The position numbers were made by a program, and so were the translations under genes. Positions 9,181 to 16,903 of a DNA stretch of 64,000 nucleotides are shown piece by piece. The DNA comes from Paludibacter sp. Its GTDB lineage: Bacteria > Bacteroidota > Bacteroidia > Bacteroidales > Paludibacteraceae. The notes under the pieces were generated by a model that worked only from the letters and a program-made list of their open reading frames with translations, was not told the DNA's origin and did not search any database. The stretch's first letter is position 1, and every line of letters begins with the position of its first letter. Location of the stretch: NCBI GenBank assembly GCA_028710415.1, contig JAQTUE010000003.1:62001-126000 (forward strand). The letters run 5' to 3'.

Positions 9181-10728
9181 ATGTCAACTACTGAACCAAA
9201 ACAAGGTCATCCGAAAGGGTTATACTTTGTTTTCGCTACCGGAATGTCTGAACGATTCAGTTATTACGGGATGCGTGCACTTTTCGTACTCTATCTCATC
9301 AAGGCTTTGATGATGGACAAGCAACTGGCTTCCACCATTTATGGAAACTATACCGGACTGGTATACCTGACACCACTGATTGGCGGGTATGTAGCCGATC
9401 ATTTCTGGGGAATGCGACGTTCAATTTTTTGGGGAGCCATCATGATGGTGCTGGGACAGTTATTCATGTTTGTCAGCGCATTAAACTATCAGAGCGGTGA
9501 AATAGCACGATGGTTGATGTATGGTGGGTTGGCATTGCTTATTTTCGGGAATGGATTTTTCAAGCCAAATATCTCTGCCATTGTGGGCCAACTGTATGAA
9601 CCCGGTGATAAGCGCCTGGATTCAGCATTTACGATTTTTTACATGGGGATCAATGTAGGGGCATTTATAGCACCATTGCTCTGCGGTTTTGTCGGGGATA
9701 CCGGTAATCCGGCAGATTTCAAGTGGGGCTTCATGGCTGCTGCGCTGAGTATGGTGTGCAGTCTGATCTTGTTTGTAGGATGGAAAAATAAATACCTGAT
9801 AAGCCCGAATGGTGAACAGCTGGGTGTTGAAGCCGCAGGGAAAATAGCAGCTCATAAATCTGAAAAGGAAGCAGCACCGGAGAAGAGCAAACAACAAAAC
9901 ATGGTTGCGTTTGTAAAATGGGCAGTTGGAGCCATCGTGTTGTATTCAGTATTCCATTATGGTTTTGAGTTCGATTTAATTGGTGCCGTTATATTTTCGT
10001 TGTGTATTATCATCCCGGCTTATATCATTACAGACAGTTCGCTGACTAAAATTGAGCGTCAACGTGTCTGGGTGATTTATATCATTGCTTTCTTCGTGAT
10101 ATTCTTCTGGTCGGCATTCGAACAGGCAGGTGCATCGCTGACATTCTTTGCTGATGAGCAAACCGACCGTAATATTCTTGGTTGGGTGATGCCTGCCAGC
10201 TGGTTTCAATCGTTCAACCCGGTATTTGTAGTGCTTTTTGCACCGCTTCTTTCCATGTTGTGGACTAAGTTGGGACGAAAGAACCTTGATCCCGCATCAC
10301 CGATTAAACAGGCAATGGGATTATTCCTGCTGGCACTGGGTTATCTGGTGATTGCACTGGGCGTGAAAGATGCTGCTCCGGGCATGAAAGTAAGTATCCT
10401 TTGGCTGACAAGTCTGTATTTTATCCACTCCATGGGTGAATTAATGCTTTCCCCAATTGGGTTGTCGATGGTGAATAAACTGGCCCCGATGCGTTTTGCC
10501 TCCTTGCTGATGGGTGTCTGGTACATGTCGAATGCCACAGCCAATAAATTTGCCGGAATGCTGAGTGGATATTATCCGGAGGCAGGCAAAACAAAAGTCC
10601 TGTTGGGATATCACATCACTACCCTGTACGATTTCTTTATGTTCTTCGTCATCATGTCAGGGGTAGCTGCCATTATTCTTTTCGGGCTGTCAAAGTGGTT
10701 GCAGAAACTGATGAATGGGGTGAGGTAG
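9181..10728 (+). CDS. POT/PTR-family peptide:H+ symporter
   Basis: This 515-aa transporter is a proton-dependent oligopeptide transporter of the inner membrane. The family ExxERFSYYG motif is present (SERFSYYGMRALFVLYL, about residues 23-40), as are GGYVADHFWGMRRSI (about 68-82), the PTR2 signature FFKPNISAIVGQLY (about 125) and FYMGINVGAFIAPLLCG (about 157). About 14 hydrophobic segments are visible, with a charged loop rich in Lys and Glu near residues 220-235. It imports di- and tripeptides. It has its own promoter and terminator and no obvious link to the xylose genes. Confidence 0.93.
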   Translation: MSTTEPKQGHPKGLYFVFATGMSERFSYYGMRALFVLYLIKALMMDKQLASTIYGNYTGLVYLTPLIGGYVADHFWGMRRSIFWGAIMMVLGQLFMFVSALNYQSGEIARWLMYGGLALLIFGNGFFKPNISAIVGQLYEPGDKRLDSAFTIFYMGINVGAFIAPLLCGFVGDTGNPADFKWGFMAAALSMVCSLILFVGWKNKYLISPNGEQLGVEAAGKIAAHKSEKEAAPEKSKQQNMVAFVKWAVGAIVLYSVFHYGFEFDLIGAVIFSLCIIIPAYIITDSSLTKIERQRVWVIYIIAFFVIFFWSAFEQAGASLTFFADEQTDRNILGWVMPASWFQSFNPVFVVLFAPLLSMLWTKLGRKNLDPASPIKQAMGLFLLALGYLVIALGVKDAAPGMKVSILWLTSLYFIHSMGELMLSPIGLSMVNKLAPMRFASLLMGVWYMSNATANKFAGMLSGYYPEAGKTKVLLGYHITTLYDFFMFFVIMSGVAAIILFGLSKWLQKLMNGVR

Positions 10729-10730
10729 AA

Positions 10731-10849
10731 AGTCAAGAGACAAGAGTCAAGAGACAAGAGTCAAGAGACAAGAGTCAAGAACCAAGAGTCAAGATACAAG
10801 ACTCAGAACAAAAGACAAAAAACAAAAGACAAAAGACAAAAGACAAGAG
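10731..10849. repeat. 7-nt-period tandem repeat after the POT gene
   Basis: Beginning 3 nt after the stop codon are 17 consecutive 7-nt units: AGTCAAG and AGACAAG alternate, then drift to ACAAAAG. The strand is almost free of pyrimidines apart from C and a few T. An open frame crosses it but has no protein-like composition. It is not a CRISPR: there are no spacers. Confidence 0.9.
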
Positions 10850-10915
10850 AACCAGAATAAATGATTCTTTTCAACAAATGTCAAAGATCAATTGGTTGTC
10901 CTGAATTGAAATTAT

Positions 10916-10962
10916 AAAAAAGAATCCCTTGCCGGAAGTATGGCAGGGGATTCTTTTGTTTT
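10916..10962 (+). terminator. Terminator after the POT gene and its repeat
   Basis: AAAAGAATCCCTTGCC pairs with GGCAGGGGATTCTTTT, with a T-rich tail. The stem is symmetrical enough to work in both directions. Confidence 0.8.
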
Positions 10963-11103
10963 AATAGGTTCCATTTATATCGACAGACCTTACTCTAAAT
11001 TGAACTCATATGTTGATTTTATCTATTGAATTATGAAATTGAAACCGGAATTGCACCCGAATTTGCTTTTGACTCGCTTTTGATTTGCTTTTGTCCCGAT
11101 TTA

Positions 11104-11230
11104 AGTATCGAGGGGGTTCAGTTAGGGTTTCCTTAGGGTTTCGTTAGGGTTTCGTTAGGGTTCAGTTAGGTAAACCTCTCCAAACCCTCACTGAACCCTA
11201 AGGAAACACTCTCGAAATACCCTCGATACT
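11104..11230. repeat. AGGTAAACC-core palindromic element, copy A
   Basis: Ends are a perfect 11-bp inverted repeat, AGTATCGAGGG (11104-11114) and CCCTCGATACT (11220-11230). The left arm has five GTTAGGGTTTC-like units, the right arm about two of the complement. The centre is AGGTAAACCTC at 11168-11178. Copies with the same core but different unit sequence lie at 46986-47087 and 63474-63560. Confidence 0.85.
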
Positions 11231-11632
11231 AAAACTAAGTGAATACTTAGAGAACCAATCAGGCAAACTGAATAGAAAAGGTCTCAAAACTAAAACGGAT
11301 TGTAGTTAGGTATAGATGATCTTTTGGGTTTGAAATGCCGAAAACAGATGACCAACAGGGGATTGGACGCACCACTGACTGTTAAATATGAGATTCGAAA
11401 AAGTTAAAAATCAATAAATTGCAAGACAATTACTACGCAAACAGACGCAAATAGACGCAAACTGACGTCAGGAGTTGCAACATCTGAAAAAAAAGTCGTT
11501 TAACACTATTTCAACTCGGTTCAATTTAATTAAATATTATTTATCTTTACAGGGTAATCTCTAAGAACTATACCTTTAGGGTCAACAATGTAAGTAAAAT
11601 AATTTTAAGTCTTATAAAAAAATCAAAGATTA

Positions 11633-11801
11633 GAACGCAGATATTCGCGGTTTTGGCGGATTTAAGATGGATTTTATTCCAACAAGTTAGAATTGATTCT
11701 TTCCTATTGATCAACTCCAACTTGTTGGAGTTTAATCCGAATAAAATCAAAATAATTAAAGAATCCGCAAACATCCGCCTGATCAGCGAATATCCGCGTT
11801 C
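11633..11801. repeat. Long imperfect palindrome with GCGGATATTCGCG-type ends
   Basis: Arms pair in order: GAACGCAGATATTCGCGG (11633 on) with AGCGAATATCCGCGTTC (to 11801); GATTTTATTC (11670-11679) with GAATAAAATC (11739-11748); CCAACAAGTT (11679-11688) with AACTTGTTGG (11719-11728). The whole 169-nt segment would fold as one hairpin. A repeat of this kind, not a gene, explains the open frame across it. Confidence 0.8.
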
Positions 11802-11890
11802 CATTCTTTAAAACATAGAAGGACACTATATCCTTCAAGAACTGAGAACAAATAACCGGAATCCATTTATTCATTTAAAACTTTACAACT

Positions 11891-12523
11891 ATGAGTGTCG
11901 CACAAAATCCATTACTGGGGCCAATGAGAAATTCAATGGCTAATTTTACAATGTATACCTTAAACGGGATGAACATTGTCCGTTCGAAACCATTCAAGGT
12001 CAAAGATCCCAAGACTGAAAAGCAACTCAACAATCGGGCGCGTATTAGCCTGTTTGCTAAAACGTATCACAAGTTCAAAAGCATTCTTGTCCTGGGATTC
12101 CCGGAACGTGATGTAACAAAATCACCTCAAAACATGTTGGTTTCGGTCAATTTCACGACTGCTTTCGTGATGGTGGATAAAGTTCCGGTGATCAATTATC
12201 CCCTTCTGTTGCTTGCCAAAGGTTCGTTGCCCAAAGTAACCATTACGGAAGCCCTGACCGATGCCGATGGAATTACACTGAAATACGATGCCCTTGCTTT
12301 GACTCCTGATTTAAATGCTACTGATGAAATCATTGCCTGTGCCGGTTTATTAAACGGTGGATTGCTGATGGCCCGTCAATTTATCGGGCATAAAGCCATC
12401 GGCACTATCCATCTCAACCATTCAAACCTTAAGGCGGATGACGTGGTTTGCTGCTATGTATTTGTACGGAGCGGGGATGGGGAAAAAGCCTCTGATTCGG
12501 TGTATGTGGAAGTGAAGGACTGA
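11891..12523 (+). CDS. DUF6266-like protein of unknown function
   Basis: This 210-aa protein has no signal peptide or membrane segment. The N-terminus (PLLGPMRNSMANFTMYTLNGMNIVRSKP, then KDPKTEKQLNNRARI) resembles the DUF6266 proteins common in Bacteroidota, which are small beta-rich proteins of unknown role often found singly or in tandem copies. The family call is from memory of the N-terminal pattern. It stands alone, with repeats on both sides, and the island's AT-rich spacer before it contains no clear TAnnTTTG element close to the ATG. Confidence 0.65.
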   Translation: MSVAQNPLLGPMRNSMANFTMYTLNGMNIVRSKPFKVKDPKTEKQLNNRARISLFAKTYHKFKSILVLGFPERDVTKSPQNMLVSVNFTTAFVMVDKVPVINYPLLLLAKGSLPKVTITEALTDADGITLKYDALALTPDLNATDEIIACAGLLNGGLLMARQFIGHKAIGTIHLNHSNLKADDVVCCYVFVRSGDGEKASDSVYVEVKD

Positions 12524-13288
12524 ACTGCCAATGGTTAAAAAGAAAAGCTCTATAACGTTTTAGGTGGGTAATTGAATTTCTTAATTATTTGCCACCCTAA
12601 TTTATTACTCCGTAGGAGTAAACTGTGCATAACCCCCAGATTTATCTGGGGGAAAGAATAATCTAAATAAAAAACTCCGTAGGAGTTTACCATCATTGAA
12701 TATGTCATTACAACTCACTTATTGCAAGTAAAATACTTGTTTTAATTGGGAAACTTTTATAGAGTATATATAGTCTGTATTCATTGTCCACCAGATAAAT
12801 CTGGGGGTTCCGTCAAGCCGGAATGTACCATATACTACTTGTGGCTTTCTCTTTTGTAATGATTCTACCAAACTGTCAGTGCTACGCACCTTTTTATTAG
12901 TTCTTGATATTTAGTTCTACCAAACTGTCGGGACTCTGTCCCTTTACAATGCCAACACAAGAGCATATGATACATTCCGGCTTGACGGAAGCTCCGATAT
13001 TTTGGTAGATAGGATTAAAATGAAAAGCAATTAAAGGTGCAGATGGAACATTCCGGTCTATCGGAAGCACCGAAACCTATTTTTGTCACTTTTGGGACAC
13101 ATTGCGGATAATCAAATAAAATTATTTGCTGTTAGCTGAAAACTGTTAGAAATGAGATGAAGTAAGCTGCTTTGTTAGTTAATTCTCTAATACCTTAACG
13201 TAAGAGCCACATACTGTGCAGGAGCATTGTTTTTGTGATTGTATAGTTAAATAGTTCTTATTTGACGAAAAAAGTTGAGTAGACATTA
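12524..13288. other. Repeat-dense non-coding region
   Basis: No gene seen. It contains ACTCCGTAGGAGT palindromes twice (near 12607 and 12671), the 20-nt palindrome CCCCCAGATTTATCTGGGGG (near 12632), a half-copy of it near 12793, the long inverted repeat 12808-12990, and a fragment of the island's 'ATGAGATGAAGTAA' repeat near 13150-13205. Confidence 0.7.
12808..12990. repeat. Inverted-repeat-bounded element (MITE-like)
   Basis: A perfect 20-bp inverted repeat bounds it: TTCCGTCAAGCCGGAATGTA at 12808-12827 and its complement at 12971-12990. Similarity runs a further few bases inward. Inside are two copies of TTCTACCAAACTGTC, each followed by a small hairpin (GTGCTACGCAC and GGGACTCTGTCCC). There is no coding capacity. 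CCGGAATGTACC recurs at 52.1 kb. No transposase is nearby, so any mobility would need help in trans. Confidence 0.7.
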
Positions 13289-13317
13289 ATAGGTATCTAA
13301 AAAGATACCTATCTTTG
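13289..13317 (+). promoter_or_regulatory. Promoter with overlapping operator-like palindrome, DUF4160/DUF2442 pair
   Basis: A perfect 9-bp inverted repeat ATAGGTATC (13289-13297), 6-nt spacer, GATACCTAT (13304-13312), overlaps the -7 element TATCTTTG (13310-13317). Binding there would block transcription. The second gene of the pair has a helix-turn-helix, so autoregulation is a natural inference. Confidence 0.75.
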
Positions 13318-13341
13318 TATGTAAATAAAATATAAAGAACG

Positions 13342-13581
13342 ATGCCTGAAATCTTTAGAATATTTGGATTACGATTTTTCTTTTATTCAGATGAACATTT
13401 ACCGATTCATGTACATGTTAAAAATGGAGCTGGTGAAGCAAAATTTGAAATTGCAACCGATGAAATTATACTAAAACAAAGCTGGGGAATGAAAAGCAAA
13501 GACTTAAAAATGGCAGAGAAATTAATCCAACAACACCAGGATTTAATTATTGACCATTGGATTAAATACTTTAATAATTAA
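13342..13581 (+). CDS. DUF4160 protein
   Basis: The 79-aa protein has the DUF4160 pattern: MPEIFRIFGLRFFFYSDEHLPIHVHV at the N-terminus, with the HLPIHVHV His cluster, and a helical C-terminus (KMAEKLIQQHQDLIIDHWIKYF). DUF4160 genes are usually paired with a DUF2442 gene, as here (6-nt gap), and the pair is widely listed as a toxin-antitoxin-like module. The biochemical role is not established from sequence. The -7 element ends 24 nt before the ATG. Confidence 0.85.
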   Translation: MPEIFRIFGLRFFFYSDEHLPIHVHVKNGAGEAKFEIATDEIILKQSWGMKSKDLKMAEKLIQQHQDLIIDHWIKYFNN

Positions 13582-13587
13582 AAGAAT

Positions 13588-14019
13588 ATGGAAACAACAC
13601 TAAACAACATACTAAAAGTTTGGTTTTCAGACAACCTGATATCCATCGAGACTAAAAGTGGAATCGTAAAGAGCCATCCATTGCGTTGGTTTCCCCGATT
13701 AGAAAAGGCCACTGTTGAGCAACGAAACAATTTTGAGTTATCACATTTTGGGATTCATTGGCCTGAGCTTGACGAGGACTTGAGTTTTGAAGGTTTTTTT
13801 ACATTCAATAAAGATGAAATAGAGGCCCAAAAATCTGAGATTCAAAAAGTATTGGCCAGGTTCCCTGAACTAAATATTTCCGAACTTGCCAGACGTATTG
13901 GTATCAGTCCAACTTTAATGCGGCACTATGCTTGCAACGTAAAACAGCCCAGCCCGGAGCGCACACAACAAATAATAGAAGCATTACATCAGGTAGGTCG
14001 TGAACTTATGGCTATTTAG
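13588..14019 (+). CDS. DUF2442 protein with C-terminal helix-turn-helix
   Basis: The 143-aa protein has an N-terminal DUF2442 domain (about 1-80: LIS...SGIVKSHPLRWFPRLEKAT, then FELSHFGIHWPELDEDLSFEGFF) and a C-terminal helix-turn-helix (about 90-140: FPELNISELARRIGISPTLMRHYACNVKQPSPERTQQII). The HTH makes it the likely DNA-binding partner of the DUF4160 protein and the likely ligand of the palindrome at 13289-13312. The two genes share one promoter. Confidence 0.85.
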   Translation: METTLNNILKVWFSDNLISIETKSGIVKSHPLRWFPRLEKATVEQRNNFELSHFGIHWPELDEDLSFEGFFTFNKDEIEAQKSEIQKVLARFPELNISELARRIGISPTLMRHYACNVKQPSPERTQQIIEALHQVGRELMAI

Positions 14020-14104
14020 AATAATTCAGCCCAGAAAAATAAACAGATGATTCATCTGAAGAATTTATCGAATTACAAATCCTCAACTGGATTTACTGAG
14101 GTTA

Positions 14105-14359
14105 TTGAAGGAAAGTGGCGGTGTAAAATCAACAAGTGGCGGTGTAAAATCAGGTAATGGACTTGAAACTGGCGGTATAAATTCATTTGAACGACAAATC
14201 CTGGAAACCGTGTTACAACTACCAGGACTGAATACCCCGGCTCTTGCAGCCACACTTGACAAAAGTTTGTGTACTACCCAGCGATACCTGAAGAAACTTA
14301 GTGATGATAGGAAAAATGAATTCAGGGGGGCAGCTAAGAATGGGGGATATTCCCCGTAG
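14105..14359 (+). pseudogene. Remnant: C-terminal winged-helix end of an AlbA_2-type ATP-binding regulator
   Basis: An 84-codon open stretch with no good start (TTG only) and an in-frame stop just upstream. The C-terminal 55 residues read as a winged helix ending in FRGAAKNGGYS, which resembles the conserved GSxKxGYW end of AlbA_2/ATP-dependent helicase-like regulators. The N-terminal part contains a tandem SGGVKS repeat encoded by an 18-bp direct duplication. I read it as the surviving 3' end of a lost gene. Confidence 0.5.
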
Positions 14360-14706
14360 GAAACAACAATTGATTTTTTGGTAATAACTCTATATTTCAC
14401 AAACTGACACGGTAAATGCTAAAGAAAGTGTGACCCGTGTTACTGTCAGTATAAAAAACTGGCTCCGAAACAGGCATTCGCTCGAATTTAGGAGTACCTG
14501 GGAAATGATTCACAACCCCAATTTTAAAGTGGTCGAATTTGACTGCTTTAAATCACAAGCTGGAATATCTTCTGCCCCTTAAGTGTAGGATACGAAACTA
14601 ACTCTGTTAATCTACGTTATATCCTTTACTAATTGTAGTTTGATAATTCAACTTATCCTATCCTAAAAATAAAGAGTATTTGATGAACATTTTCAACACT
14701 AATTTG
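14360..14706. other. Intergenic region with a fragment of the island repeat
   Basis: Bases 14525-14580 match the start of the long repeat at 20302-20355 (shared GTGGTCGAATTTGAC / GTGATCGAATTTGAC, GGAATATCTTCTGCCCC). Otherwise nothing recognised. Confidence 0.6.
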
Positions 14707-14714
14707 TATCTTTG
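14707..14714 (+). promoter_or_regulatory. -7 element directly before a GTG start
   Basis: TATCTTTG at 14707-14714 matches TAnnTTTG exactly. The next open frame begins with GTG at 14719, 5 nt away, where the transcript itself should begin. This implies a leaderless mRNA or an internal start. Confidence 0.7.
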
Positions 14715-14718
14715 TTAA

Positions 14719-15264
14719 GTGATAGAACCTCAAGAAATAGAACTGGATTTCGAGATTGATAAGTTGACTAATTCCATTGAGAATTCGTTGACTAATGAGG
14801 TGTTTTATACAGAAATAACACGACTATATCCTAAAGACAACAAACAGATCAAAAAGACAGAATGGGTTTTTAACTGGCAAAATGAATTTAAAGATTCGGC
14901 AAAAGAGATTTATAAACTGAACATTATTAACAATTCGACAATTATACAAGGGTTAATTTGTTTTACTGACAAGCATGATCATATATTTATTTCTCTCATT
15001 GAAAGTGCAAAATTCAATAAAGGTAAAAACAAACTTTATAGAGGAGTTGCTGGTAACTTAGTAGCTTTCAGTTGCAAAGTTTCGTTTGAGAAAGGCTATG
15101 ATGGAGTAGTATCTTTTTTAGCCAAATCAGCACTTGTTGAACATTATCGACAGACTTTAGGAGCAAAACAGTTTGGCAGTGGAAACCAAATGTTCATTGA
15201 TACGAAAGAATCACTGGCATTAGTAAAACAATATTTTAATAACTTCGAATATGGCAAACTTTAA
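14719..15264 (+). CDS. GNAT-like protein, first gene of a toxin-antitoxin-like pair
   Basis: The 181-aa protein has a C-terminal half (about 100-175) that resembles a GNAT acetyltransferase fold: YRGVAGNLVAFSCKVSFEKGYDGVVSF, then ALVEHYRQTLGAKQF, matching the acetyl-CoA loop, helix and final strand pattern. The P-loop-like RxxGxG/A is degenerate (RGVAGN), so catalysis is uncertain. The GTG start is 5 nt after the -7 element; no in-frame ATG occurs until late. It overlaps the next small gene by 14 nt, a layout typical of toxin-antitoxin pairs. The function is inference. Confidence 0.55.
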   Translation: MIEPQEIELDFEIDKLTNSIENSLTNEVFYTEITRLYPKDNKQIKKTEWVFNWQNEFKDSAKEIYKLNIINNSTIIQGLICFTDKHDHIFISLIESAKFNKGKNKLYRGVAGNLVAFSCKVSFEKGYDGVVSFLAKSALVEHYRQTLGAKQFGSGNQMFIDTKESLALVKQYFNNFEYGKL

Positions 15265-15418
15265 AAAAATGGACGATCAAGATTTTGAGTTCATAAACAA
15301 ACCTTTGACTGCTCAGGAAGAGAAAGAATTTAGTGACTTTCTTAAAAACCGTAAGTCTAAAACAAAAGTGAAACGAATTTTGACAACAAGTATCCGACCA
15401 AAAGAAAAGTTGGCGTAA
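15251..15418 (+). CDS. Small basic protein overlapping the GNAT-like gene
   Basis: This 55-aa reading frame starts at an ATG inside the end of the preceding gene (14-nt overlap, other frame). It has an acidic N-terminal half (MDDQDFEFINKPLTAQEEKEF) and a basic C-terminal half (KNRKSKTKVKRILTTSIRPKEKL). Overlap, composition and the terminator directly after it support a real translated gene. It could be the antitoxin or partner of the GNAT-like protein. I know no family for it. Confidence 0.65.
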   Translation: MANFKKMDDQDFEFINKPLTAQEEKEFSDFLKNRKSKTKVKRILTTSIRPKEKLA

Positions 15419-15431
15419 CTTGAATTAATAC

Positions 15432-15470
15432 AATCGGCTGAACCTTTCCAATAAAAGTTCAGCCGATTCA
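15432..15470 (+). terminator. Terminator after the GNAT-like/small protein pair
   Basis: AATCGGCTGAAC (15432-15443) pairs with GTTCAGCCGATT (15457-15468). The stem is perfect over 12 bp. The following T content is modest. Confidence 0.7.
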
Positions 15471-15521
15471 TTTAATAAGTAAAATGAAGTGAAAGATGTT
15501 TACACAAAATTAAAGAACCAT

Positions 15522-15661
15522 GTTGAGTGTAGCGTGTATGTTTATGTAGTCTCCTGACTACGTCAAGTTACAAGCAAGAAATTGCTTTGCATATTGAAAT
15601 ATACTATTAAAAGCTTGGGCTTATATTTTAGCACGACGTAGTCTGGAGATTACGCCGTACC
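15522..15661. repeat. 140-bp dispersed repeat, copy 1
   Basis: Begins GTTGAGTGTAGCGTGT and ends CACGACGTAGTCTGGAGA...CCGTACC. Copy 2 of the same length lies at 27920-28059 in the same orientation. Each copy contains a GTAGTCTCC/GGAGACTAC-type inverted pair at its two ends, so it can fold back. The two copies bracket the restriction enzyme and the cassette array. Confidence 0.85.
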
Positions 15662-15708
15662 GGGTAATTTAAAAAAACAATTTGAGTTCCAATTAAGAAA
15701 ATAAATAT

Positions 15709-16557
15709 ATGGAGGAAAATAAAATAACAAAACCAAACAATACAGCTGTAAGAACTGCTTTATGGAGAGCTTTACACATTCAAGTTGATGACAAACCATA
15801 TATATTTGAAGATGAAGTGGGAATTCGATTAATAGCACCACCTGATGATTGGCAACAACGACCTGATATGAAATTCACAAAACGGATTCGGGCTTCTATT
15901 TTGGCACGTGCACGTTATATTGAAGATTTGATTCTTGAACAAAGTAAAGACGGAATTAGTCAGTATGTTATTCTTGGCGCCGGACTTGACACTTTTGCAC
16001 AACGTAGACCAGATATTGCTTCTAAACTTCAGATATATGAAATTGATCAGCCCGATATGCTGAATTGGAAACAACAACGATTAATTGAATTAGGATTTGG
16101 CGTACCTAAATACTTGCATTTTGTGCCGGTAGATTTTGAAACTTCATCCTGGTGGGAAAAGCTATTGAACTCAGGATTTGACTTAAACAAACCCGCTGTT
16201 GTTGCCTGCACAGGAGTTACTTTGTATCTTACAAAAGAGGCGATAATTTCAACACTAAACCAAATTGCAACATTTGCATCTGGCTCAACACTTGCCCTAA
16301 CATTTAATTTGCCAATTGAACTTGTTGATGAAGAAGATAAACCATTAATAGAAATGTCAATAAAGGGTGCAAATGCATCAGGAACACCAATGATAAGTTT
16401 TTTTGCACCCAATGAAATAATGGTTTTAGCCCGTGAAGCAGGTTTTAAAGATGCAAAAACAATATCAACAAAAGATATGGAACAAATTTATTTTAAAAAC
16501 AGAGCCGACAATCTTATACCTGCAAGCGGAGAAGTCTTTTTATTGGCAACAACGTAG
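15709..16557 (+). CDS. Class I SAM-dependent methyltransferase, LCM (leucine carboxyl methyltransferase-like) family
   Basis: This 282-aa protein has the SAM-site motif YVILGAGLDTFAQR (about residues 83-96) and EIDQPDMLNWKQQRL (about 110), the hallmark of the LCM/TIGR00027 family, followed by PVDFETSSWWEKL and a conserved ACTGVTLYLTKEAI (about 165-178). Relatives methylate small molecules or carboxylates; the substrate here is unknown. It sits between a 140-bp repeat and the restriction-modification gene, with no operon partner, and was probably acquired with the island. Confidence 0.85.
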   Translation: MEENKITKPNNTAVRTALWRALHIQVDDKPYIFEDEVGIRLIAPPDDWQQRPDMKFTKRIRASILARARYIEDLILEQSKDGISQYVILGAGLDTFAQRRPDIASKLQIYEIDQPDMLNWKQQRLIELGFGVPKYLHFVPVDFETSSWWEKLLNSGFDLNKPAVVACTGVTLYLTKEAIISTLNQIATFASGSTLALTFNLPIELVDEEDKPLIEMSIKGANASGTPMISFFAPNEIMVLAREAGFKDAKTISTKDMEQIYFKNRADNLIPASGEVFLLATT

Positions 16558-16629
16558 AAAAGAAATACAACTAAAATAAACGAGAACATAAAAAAATACC
16601 GTTGATACATTGACTTTTGTGGGTTCGGA

Positions 16630-16840
16630 ACGGGAATATCTTCTGCCCTTTGTTTTTAATGAGATGAAGTAATCTGCTTTATGCTTTAATTCTCTATTAC
16701 CTTTAACTTAAGAACCTGGACCACCCTGTCTGGGTTTTTTAATGCATGAAAACACCCGTAAACAGCTGTTTTATGGATTTGTATAAATAAAGTTTCATAT
16801 TTAGATGATATTGTTAAAATGTTTTGTAATTTTGAGGGCG
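16630..16840 (+). repeat. Long direct repeat left of the restriction enzyme gene, with terminator and promoter
   Basis: Shares with 20338-20528 the blocks GGGAATATCT, ATGAAGTAATCTGCT.TATGCTTTAAT, GGGTTTTTTAATGCATG, AAACACCCGTAAACAG and TGTAATTTTGAGGGC. It has a terminator-like GGGTTTTTT stem and a -7 element, TAATTTTG (16827-16834), which would drive the downstream gene. A shorter relative lies near 13150-13205. Confidence 0.8.
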
Positions 16841-16903
16841 GGAAAATATGAGTTGAAAAAGTAAAACGCAGTTACATCATTAGTCTAAAATAAACTGAAT
16901 AAC

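Larger units (their letters stand above)
10985..11890. other. Intergenic region with two palindromic elements, left edge of the accessory island
   Basis: No gene supported. It holds the AGGTAAACC-core palindrome (11104-11230), a second palindrome (11633-11801), and short direct repeats of GACGCAAA-type units near 11433-11465. The minus-strand open frame across 11568-11804 follows the palindrome arms and has no family features. Confidence 0.6.

Noticed and set aside
10695..10904. Open frame across the POT 3' end and the AGTCAAG repeat
   Set aside because: It consists of translated 7-nt repeat units, overlaps the real POT gene, and has no protein-like composition.
11568..11804. Minus-strand 78-codon open frame
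   Set aside because: It lies over the long palindrome at 11633-11801; the peptide mirrors the arms and has no start context or family features.
12600..12690. Riboswitch-like fold at the ACTCCGTAGGAGT / CCCCCAGATTTATCTGGGGG palindromes
   Set aside because: They are simple palindromes far from any start codon, and the units recur as repeats; no riboswitch consensus is present.
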